In this document: positions 1 to 8,900 of the stretch, piece after piece | How the letters are laid out: every line of letters starts with the position of its first letter | Position numbering within the stretch: the first letter of the stretch is position 1 | NCBI RefSeq assembly: GCF_024679095.1 | Contig: NC_066516.1 | Location: 3,327,448-3,391,447 of the forward strand | Source of the DNA: Eriocheir sinensis | Taxonomy: Eukaryota > Arthropoda > Malacostraca > Decapoda > Varunidae | Direction of reading: 5' to 3' | Length of the DNA stretch: 64,000 nucleotides | Program-made: the position numbers and the translations under genes | Notes under the pieces: model-generated | The model's database searches: none | Seen by the model: only the letters and a program-made list of their open reading frames with translations | What the model was told of the DNA's origin: nothing

Positions 1-643
1 GTAAGAGAAGAGATATGAAGTTTCCAGTTGAGATTTTGAGTTAAGGATAGACCGAGGATGTTTAGTGGTCAAGGAGGTGATAGCTGAGTGTTGTCGAAGA
101 ATAGGGGATAGGTGTTTGGAAGATTGTGTCGAGTGGATAGGTGGAGAAACTGTGTTTTTGAGGCATTGAAGGACACCAGGTTCTTCTTGCCCGAATCGGA
201 AATAATAGTAAGGTCTGAGGCTAAGTGTTCTGCAGCCTCCAGCCTGGAATTGTTTAGTTCCTGTTGGGTGGGTCTTCTATTAAAAGAAGTTGAGTAATGC
301 AGAGTAGAGTCATCGGCGTAAGAATGGATAGGACAGTTCGTTTTGGAAAGAAGATCATTAATGAACAACAGAAAGAGAGTGGGAGATAGGACAGAGCCCT
401 GCGGGACACCACTGTAAATAGGTTTAGGGGAAGAGCAATGACCGGCTACTACAGCAGAAATAGAACGGTCAGAAAGGAAACTGGTGATAAAGGTACAGAG
501 AGAAGGATAGAAACTGTAGAAGGGTAGTTTGGAAAGCAAAGATTTGTGCCAGACCCTATCAAAGGGTTTAAATATGTCCAGCACAATAGCACAGGTTTCA
601 CCGAAATGGCTAAGAGCACATAGTTTTTAATTGCTTTCGGCAT
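1..643 (-). mobile_element. LINE reverse transcriptase fragment (jockey-like)
   Basis: Read on the minus strand, about 584 to 69 encodes part of a non-LTR reverse transcriptase. It has the palm block SGVPQGSVLSP followed by LFLLFINDL, and further on the catalytic YADD box. Before them is a degraded DRVWHKSLL block, where KPFD replaces the usual KAFD. The frame is open upstream to about 643 without a methionine, and after 69 the family sequence seems to continue in another frame to the window edge (NLNWKLHISS-like). It is therefore a truncated, frameshifted copy running off the window. It resembles the family seen again at 56599-58160 (+) and 41554-41832 (-). The clade is inferred from motif style only. 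Confidence 0.8.
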
Positions 644-693
644 CTTGAGAGTAAGGTCCCCTTATTAGTCTGCAAAACCGAGGATTCACTAGC

Positions 694-965
694 TAATGTC
701 GTTTCGTTATAACGTTTTTGATAAAAAATATAAAATAAAAAGAAATGAAAACATGCAAAACAAGATAATCTTACTCCAAATTTATGACAGTAAACGATTC
801 CGTACGAAAGCGCTTGCTACTGTCTGTGTGTCGTTTCGTTTTAATGTTTTTGACAAAAAATATAAAATAAAAAAGAAATGAAAACATGTAACACAAGATA
901 ATCTTACTCCAGTCTTATGACAGTAAATGATTCCGTATGAAAGCGCTTGCTACTGTCTGTCTGTA
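694..965. repeat. Direct tandem duplication, two units of about 136 bp
   Basis: The unit starting GTCGTTTCGTT at 694 recurs at 830. It runs through an A-rich centre to the same ending, AAGCGCTTGCTACTGTCTGT, with a few differences between copies. No coding or known-family signal is seen. A (GT)n tract follows at about 978-1012. Confidence 0.8.
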
Positions 966-977
966 CATGTGTCTGTG

Positions 978-1148
978 TACGTGTGTATGTGTGTGTGTGT
1001 GTGTGTGTGTGTAATTCACCACGGCCTGATCACGAGTTGGACTCGCTTTCGCCAGTGTGTATTTACCTAGTTGTATTTACCTAGTTGTAGTTTTACAGGG
1101 CCTGGGCTCGTGTGGTCCCATCTCCGTGTGTGTGTGTGTGTGTGTGTG
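978..1148. repeat. (GT)n tracts and dispersed TATTTACCTAGTTG repeat
   Basis: There are GT microsatellites at about 978-1012 and 1129-1148. Between them is a dispersed repeat in which TATTTACCTAGTTG occurs twice (from about 1069), followed by a GGGCCTGGGCTCGTGTGG block. A related stretch resumes at 2003, after the inverted-repeat element at 1151-2000. I associate this repeat with decapod genomes; that is recollection, not a search. Confidence 0.6.
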
Positions 1149-1150
1149 TA

Positions 1151-2000
1151 GGGTGAGGTGGACACAACCCATACTACTAGTGGGAAATATTCATTAAAAA
1201 ATCTGTATTTGCCCTAACAGGCAAAACAAAGAGTGCATAATACTCCTCAGGAAATGGGCTTCCTCTATGAGTATCTATTGGGCTTTTCCAGAGAATATTT
1301 TTTCTCCATAGGAAGGTTTTATTTTTATTTCAATTGCTGTACAGCTTGTGACCAGGGGGTCACGGCTCGTACACGAGGTGTTCACGGCCCGTACAATTTT
1401 ATAAATAAATTTCTTATAAATCTGGCTTTGCACCAAGACTCAAACTCAAATGCCTAAGGTAATCCTTAGGCTGTGGGCTTCCTTTGAGGTATCAGTTTAG
1501 ATTGTTTGGACTTCCAATTCTGCAAGTGATGACAGTGTTTTAATTCGTAATTTATTGGTGGTTTTCTACGCTCGTCAAATGTAACCAGGCCTTACAATAA
1601 CATTTTGCGTCCACCAGCTGTACGACTCATGAACTACACACATGTTTGTTTACGGGATTCCCACGAACACAAAAAATCAGCACAACAATATCTTTCCCTG
1701 CAAGTATCTTTTCAATATGATCATATTTGCCATGGAAACCTTCACCAGCAAAGTTAAGACATATTCACAATCACCATACACTATACTATGAGGCGAGAAA
1801 ATTGCATCAGACAACTCGAAAATTTAAAAACTCTCCCGATCATTTTCAGACGTGAGGTTTGTACCACAAGATGGCTGCGTCAGCTGTTGGTGTCCCATTT
1901 TCTTTCTTCTGTAGGAAGCGAGACTCTCCTCGATGTTTTGCTTTGACAAGACAGCCTTTGTACGTCTCGTGACCGTGTACGAGTTATGTCCACCTCACCC
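1151..2000. mobile_element. TA-flanked inverted-repeat DNA element
   Basis: It begins GGGTGAGGTGGACA and ends with the reverse complement TGTCCACCTCACCC, with TA on both outer sides (1149-1150 and 2001-2002). The flanking dispersed repeat stops before it and resumes after it, as expected for an insertion. The interior has no transposase-like reading frame, so it is non-autonomous. TA duplication suggests the Tc1/mariner superfamily. Confidence 0.65.
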
Positions 2001-2002
2001 TA

Positions 2003-2330
2003 TATGTATTTACCTATTTGTAGTCTCCCGGGCCCGAGCTAAGCTCTAATAGTCCAGTCTCCACATCTACATTTATCCAGCCTTTCCTTCATTTGTTGGA
2101 CACTTCGCCTCCACCACCTGTTCCTGCAAGCTGTTTCCATGTGTTAATACTTCGGTGTGGAAAACTATACTTTTTTAAGTCACTCAAATAGGTTCCTTTA
2201 TTAAGTTTCTTCCTATGTCCTCTCAGCCCCTTCGTTCTTGCAGTTAAGAAGAGATCATCTCTATCCACCTCATCAAACTTATTTACCAACTTATACAGCA
2301 GCTACAGCATCATATATCACAGCAGTAATG
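2003..2330 (-). mobile_element. LINE 3'-terminal fragment (CR1-like tail)
   Basis: On the minus strand about 2310-2089 encodes LVNKFDEVDRDDLF, then RGHRKKL, and FPHRSINTWKQL. This pattern (RGH-x-x-K-L, then a R-x-x-N-x-W block) is typical of the last part of CR1/jockey-type ORF2 proteins. There is no catalytic domain here and the copy is badly 5'-truncated. Confidence 0.6.
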
Positions 2331-2389
2331 GACTGGGATTGCCATAGAGGCTGCTCAAGAAAGTCTACATGCGCTATATGCAACACGCA

Positions 2390-2534
2390 AAAAAAAAAAA
2401 AAAAAAAAAAAAAACATTACACGATAAATGATTGTAAAGGAGTTGGAGTCGGAGGTATTTTTACCGACTCTGACTCCAACTCTGACTCTGGCCTAAAGTA
2501 GCTGACTCCACCGACTCTGACTCCACACCCCTGC
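2390..2534. repeat. Poly-A and GACTC-rich repeat
   Basis: A run of about 25 A (2390-2414) is followed by an array built from GACTC/GAGTC words (2436-2527) ending CCACACCCCTG. That ending looks like one terminus of a hAT-type miniature element, but I see no matching opposite terminus. Confidence 0.4.
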
Positions 2535-2535
2535 T

Positions 2536-2685
2536 GGAAAGGCCCACAACTCCTGCGAAAGCCATGTCAAATGTGTGTTTTTATGTTCATGGTACAGAGG
2601 AAGGGTCAGACTACCACCAGGGCTAAAAATCTACCCCTAGAAAGGCCTACAACTCCTGCAAAAGCCATGTCAAATGTGCGTGCCT
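2536..2685. repeat. Short diverged duplication, spacing about 104 bp
   Basis: GGAAAGGCC, then ACAACTCCTGC and AAGCCATGTCAAATGTG occur at about 2536-2577 and again at about 2639-2680. Nothing coding is seen. Confidence 0.6.
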
Positions 2686-2845
2686 GGATGACGATATATT
2701 TAGTAAATTGGCCCTGATTAGAGTAGAGATAATGTGGAATTAGAACAGATAGAATAGATAAGTTAGCATATAGAACGAGGCTTTATAATTTTCCTTCCAT
2801 AATATACTTTCCATGTACTGAGAGAGCCTGTTCCTCCCCCCCCAG

Positions 2846-2991
2846 GCCTACAAGGTGCCTGGGTTTGTGGGTCAGGTTGGCTTCATCACCTCCATGTCGG
2901 ACAACTTCTGCGGCTCCTGTAACAGACTGAGACTCACGGCCGACGGCAACCTCAAAGTGTGTCTCTTCGGGGCGGCGGAAGTCTCCCTTAG
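2846..2991 (+). CDS. MOCS1: MOCS1 exon with the C-terminal Fe-S cluster motif
   Basis: The acceptor is a C-tract plus CAG at 2843-2845. The exon encodes [20 protein letters not shown] and continues with [19 protein letters not shown]. The three cysteines in C-X2-C-X13-C are those that bind the second 4Fe-4S cluster in MoaA, and NRLRLTADG is strongly conserved. It ends in AG before GTTGGTGTG at 2992, phase 2, which fits the next exon. Confidence 0.93.
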
Positions 2992-5900
2992 GTTGGTGTG
3001 ACGGGCTGGGCTTCTTTTGCTCATGATAATGATAATACAGTCATACCTTGGATTTGTCTTTCACTGGTAGCCTGGTAACATACAGTCCCAGGTCTTTCTC
3101 TGCCCCTGTGCAGGATAGTGGAGTGTTTCCCATGTGGTGGATAGTGGAGTATTTCCCATGTGATATTGGTATGCTGGATATCCCCTCCCAAGGTGCATGA
3201 CTTTACATTTTTCTTCATTGAATTGTAGCAGCCACTTTTTGTTCCATTCCTGTAGCTTGGTGAGATCTTGTAGCAGTCAAGGGGTTAATTCGTTCCGGAA
3301 TTTTGCTCGCAAGCCAAAAAACTCGTAATCCGAAAGGAATGCCCATTGTACTGCTGGAAACACAAAGATCGCACACTTGAGCACACATGTAAGTGGACAC
3401 GAGCGCGTGGGTGCTACCTCTGTGAGTGTACAATGCGGACTCACTCCATTCCCATTTTTTTCCACTCTGAGTGCTCTTGTCTTGCGGCAAACAAAGGGAA
3501 CCCACGCTCGTGTCTTTGACTTGTACAAACAGGATGCTCATATACCAAGTCACCACTCATAAACCAAGGCATTTTTAGTTTTTTCCTTTTGCTCATAAAT
3601 CAAAACACTGGTAAAGTAAGGCACTCGTAAACTGAGGTATTACTGTACCTAACTAGCTAATGAGGAGAATATACCCAGGGGATTGTCGCTTCACTCACTC
3701 ACTGCTTTCACTCCCAATGGTCACCCCAAGAAAGCTCCCACGCAGCCGCCCTATCCTTCCCAAGTCCTATCCAGCATGAAAAATGACTTGCCCCGGCCAC
3801 GAGTTAGTGGGCATCCCCTTGGTCCGCTTGGCCTCCTCCACTCAGGGTTGTTTTGTATAAAAACAACCCTGTGAGAATGATTAACGTCTGGGGCGATATT
3901 GATAATTCTGTCAAGATAATGCAACAGAATAACAAGTATTTTTTCTGTCCTCAGAGATGCATTAAGGAACGGCTGCACTGATGAGGAGCTGCTGGAGGTG
4001 GTTGGGGCAGCTGTGGGGAGGAAGAGGCGCCAGCATGCAGGTGACTGGATTACTGGTATTAGTATTAGTATTACAGTGGAACCTTGGTTCATGAACTTAA
4101 TTTGTTCCCGAAGGTCGTTCGTCACTCAAAATGTTCGGAAACCAAAGCTTTTTTCCTCATAGGAGTCAATGTAAAATGGGTTAATCCATTCCTGGAGCCC
4201 AGATGATTGCTTATTTAAACTTTTACAACATTACTTTGTGCACTAGGTCGTAACGCAAAGCCAATGGAAATCAATAACTCTTACACAAAGAGAAATTCAA
4301 TACTAAACAGATAAAATATGGACGAAAACTTAATTTGATTTTACTGTACCTGTACAGAGGAGAGTTGATGGCGCTGTGCTAAGCCTTCCTCTATTTCTAA
4401 CACTCGCAAGCCTTGTTCCACCTCCTTGTTGTATGTAATGTTCTTATTCTGTACTTTAATTGATTATTATTATGAAGGTGATGATAACGTCCATGCTATC
4501 CGTCTGTCCACAGGCATGCAGAACTTGGCCAAACTCAAGAACCGTCCCATGATTCTAATTGGTGGGTGACAGAGGGAGGCAAGGCATAGTATGTACACAC
4601 GCTATACTTACTTAACCCTTAGACGGTGGTGGAACTCTATATAGATGGTTCAAAATTCAGTCAGTCAGTTTTGTATGGCAGAAATATAACAACACTTCCA
4701 GACTGCGGTAGAATCTATATATAGACGTTAGTTAAAACATCTATTATGTGGCGTGACTATATTTATGCTACGGTCCTAAGGTCAGTGGTGACTATATTAT
4801 ATAGACCATTCATTTTGGGGGGGAGCTACTCTTCAAAATACTGCTGCTGTCTAAGGGTTAATTTGTCCTTTATTTTCCTTCATTTTCCCATATTTTGATC
4901 TAGGTAGTTGAGGTAGAGGTCCTTAATCTTAGACATTTTGGGGTTTGTAGATACAGCTATATTTGCTTTGGTAGTGGTTGTTTTAGTAGTATTTCCATGG
5001 GTAGTTTTGTGAGCCTAGTGATAGTTTGACAAGGCCTTGGTAGAGGTTGTGTTAGTATTTCCATGGGTAGGTTTATGAGCTTAGTGAGTTTGACAGTTAA
5101 GGCTTTGGTAGACTGGGTAGGGTTATGAGCATAGCTGGGCATGATAATAGAAAACCTTATTTCTGCTAACCGATAACTGATAATGGAAAACCTTATCGGT
5201 GATAACCGATATTCGTTAACTAGAGACACAAATATAGGCGATAACCGATACCTGATATAAATCCACAATTCCAATACTAGCTAGGGATAAATCCGATAGG
5301 CGAAAACGATACTATATTGATATTTCAAATAAAAAAAACATAGATGAATTAAAATTTTCATTATCTGTATTTTAGAAAACTTACAAAACCTGAAAACCAC
5401 ACGTTGACACGTACCTATGGACGGTAATACTAGAAACGCCTTAACCGGTATTGTGTTATTTGGCGTCCCCACCGTCAAGAGCTGGCGCTTTTGTTTATAA
5501 ACGCTGGTCTCTCGTGAACTGAGCATGCTCAGACCAGCAAGCGTAGACCTGTACAGTCTCACAAAGCTTTTTAACCGTAATTAAGAGTTGCTGGAAGGCT
5601 GAATCAGACATCCAGTACCACTACCACCATCCTCGCTGTTTCTAGAACGACACTCTATACGAGTTGTATTTATATGTACAGAGTGTTGTTCTTGAAACAG
5701 CGAGGATGGTGTTACCGTTTGTCTGATTCTGCCTTCCAACAACTCTTAATGTGTTAAAAAGCTTTGTGAGAGTGTATAGGGCTACGCTTACTGGTCTGAA
5801 CATGTGCAGTTCACGAGAGACCAGTGTTTGTAAACAAAAGCGCCAGCTTTTGATGATGGGACACCAAATAACACAACATCGGGTGCCTTCAATACCATGG

Positions 5901-8900
5901 CATGCCCACAAACGAATATGGAATATCAAATTTGAGGCAGTGAATAATCATTTTTTGGTCAAAGTTAAATGATTTTTCTCTTTGATATATTGATTTTTGA
6001 GTTTAACATAAAAAATAACCTCGTGTTTTGGTAAATGTCCAGAGAGTTGCCCATCTCACCGCGGTACTTCTCACCCTAACCATGGGTTAGATCTCATAAT
6101 TCTATGCATTTTGAACCCCATATATATGATAGAATCGCTGCTAGCGATTTTTGAAAAGTTAGTGTTTTGGTAATTATTGAAAATCACTCCGCGCCCCCAA
6201 AATACGATATTACGCCTCCACATTGTACTTAACTGGACGAAATACATGTCCCTTAACCATAATATGAAGGCGGAAAAACTTAAAAGTAATGAAAAAGTGG
6301 TAAAGGTAGTGAAAAGGCATATTATACATACGCGGGGTGTGTTTACATGGCGACGCCATTGCGATGTGAGCAGCGTTAAGCGATCCGGTTAGCGGTGGTA
6401 CGCTAGGTTGGCGTTAAATGCGCTTAGTTAGCCAGTAGCCCACGCATGTGAGACCAGGTCCACCACGCGTGGTTATTTTTTTTTTAGAACACGCACCTTT
6501 ACCCAAAGGCTTTTGTGAAGGTTTGGGCCGGGTATAGTATAAGGTAAAGGTGCGTGTTCTAAAAAAAATAAAATAACCACGCATGGTGGACCTGTCTCAC
6601 ATGCGTGGGCTAATGGCTAACTAAGCGTACCATTGCTAACCTAGCGTACCATCGCTAACCGGATTGTTGGCAACACTGCTCATTTCCCAATATGGCCGCC
6701 ATCAAAACACATCGCGCGTACGTATAATATGCTTTTTCACTACCTTTACCACTTTTTGTTTACTTTTAAGTTTTTCCGCCTTCATATTATGGTTAAGGGA
6801 CATGTATATCGTCCCTTAAGTACAATATGGAGGCGTATTATCGTATTTTGGAGGCGGGGGAACAAAGTATCCCAGTCCCCCCCGTGACGCCCCGAGGCGG
6901 CCGCAAAAAACTCACTTAACTTTTCAAAAATCGCTAGCAGCGATTCTATCATTTTGCGAGGCATGTATATGGGGTTCAAAATGTATAGAATTATGAGATC
7001 TAACCCATGGTTAGGGTGAGAAGTACCGCAGTGAGATGGGCAACTCTCTGGACATTTACTGGTGTTTTTAATGTTGATGATCTAAGTATGAAATCTCTTC
7101 ACCGAAGATATGTCATACCCCGAAGTTTTTTCATACAACACCGGGCGCCCGGGCCACGCATGTGCAGTAGGGAGGAGACAATGTTTTTTTTTCTGAGAGG
7201 CGGAAGAAAGTAGCGATTATCGCTAGTTTGGTTACAAAAGTAATGAAGATACCGATATATATTTAAATAAGTAGCGGATGGCCGATAACCCAATTTTGTT
7301 ATCAGCGATAAAGTATCGCGATAACTTATTGCGATAACGCCCAGCTATGGTTATGAGCCTAGTTATAGTTTGACAAGGCTTTAGTAGAGGTTGTGTTAGT
7401 ATTTCCATGGGTAATTTTATGAGCCTGGCAGAGCTGGGATTCTGTAGAAAAAATCTACCACCGGTATCGGTAGTCGGTAGCGAGCCGCGTCCAATCGGTA
7501 TCGGTAGATCGGTAGATTTTTCAGAAATCTACCGATTGGTATAGATTCGGTATCGGTAGATTAAAAAACTCTATAATTATATAATAAAAAAATGCTTTTA
7601 AAGGCCCATAACACACATTTTAAGTTATTTCTCTCTTATTTCGGTTAACTTAAGAATAGAAGTAAATTAGAGTCTTTTAATACCTTTTTTAAGTTCAAAA
7701 ATACATAACTTATTTAATAAATGAATTTCTCCCTCAAAAAATAAACATCAAACACACACTCCTACACACGGGCCCCGCCGCGCCACATACAAAACACTCA
7801 CTCAACACACAGCATATCCTAACCTCTGGTTCGTAACAATATGATTAAATAGTTCACTGACTTGATCAAAACTTTTTTAATGTAAAATAAAGTTTAAAAA
7901 AGGAAAATCACTTGAAAAGTTAAAAGCACAAAACGATTAAGTGCTGCTGCTTGCCAGGTGGACTTAAAAACACTGCCACTTAAAACACTAGGCGATGAGG
8001 CTGAGCACGTTGTCGAGAGCGTAGGAGCTAGAGCGTAGGTGTAGGCTACTCGCGTCGGCAGGCCAAACAGAGTGGGGCTCCGCCAAAACTTTTGGCGGAG
8101 CGAGAATCTGCTAGGTCGTGGCTGCCTCTGATTGGCTGAGAACGCCCAGAACGGCCGGTGATTGGCTAAGCGTGATGACGTCAAAGTAATACCTGGAATT
8201 TCCTGCTAACTGCTTCCCATAGATGCGCTCGAACGTGTTGAAACTTGTCCGTTTCATTTTGCCGGGGTCGTCTTCTCTTAAGTCTTAACAAAAAAGTCCC
8301 GCGCTCGCTTTTTCAATCTACCGATACCGATTGACTGCCAATCATGCGATCGGTAGCGGTATTCGGTAGTTTCTTCAAAATACCGAATGATCGGTATCGG
8401 TAGCAGTAATCTACCGCCGGTAGTACCGATCCCAAATGTCAATCGGTAGTCCCAGCTCTGGAGCCTGGTGATAGTTTAACAAGGCTTTTGTAGACAGGGT
8501 AGTGTTATGAGCCTAGGGATAGTTTGACAAGGCTTTGGTACAGCTTGTGTTAGTATTTCCATTGGTGGTTTTATGAGCCTAGTGATAGTTTGACAAGGCT
8601 TTGATAGAGGTTGTGTTGGTATTTCCATGGGTAGTTTCATGAGCCTAGTGATAGTTTGACAAGGCTTTCATGGACTGGGTAGTTTTATTTGCCTAGTGAT
8701 AGCTTGACAAGGCTTTGGTAGAGGTTGTGCTAGCAGTATTTCCATGAGTAGTTTTATGAGCCCAGTGATAGTTTGACAAGGCTTTGATAGAAGTTGGTTG
8801 TGTTAGTATTTCCATCGGTATTTTTATGAGCCTAGTGATAGTTTAACAAGGTTTTCAAAGAGGCTGTGTTAGCCTAGTGATAGTTTGACTTGGCTTTGGT

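Larger units (their letters stand above)
5130..7349. mobile_element. hAT-like element with perfect 8-bp target duplication
   Basis: It starts CATAGCTGGGC and ends GCCCAGCTATG. GTTATGAG flanks both sides exactly (5122-5129 and 7350-7357). Just inside the ends are many GATAACCGATA/TTATCGCGATAA words, like the subterminal transposase-binding repeats of hAT elements. A second copy is at 23639-24981. No transposase frame is present. The element contains an internal hairpin (5400-5895) and a nested foldback (6030-7061). Confidence 0.85.

Noticed and set aside
3215..3556. Minus-strand frame of 113 residues near MOCS1
   Set aside because: It lies in the mariner-like miniature element; the LINE fragment beside it has its own clear frame.
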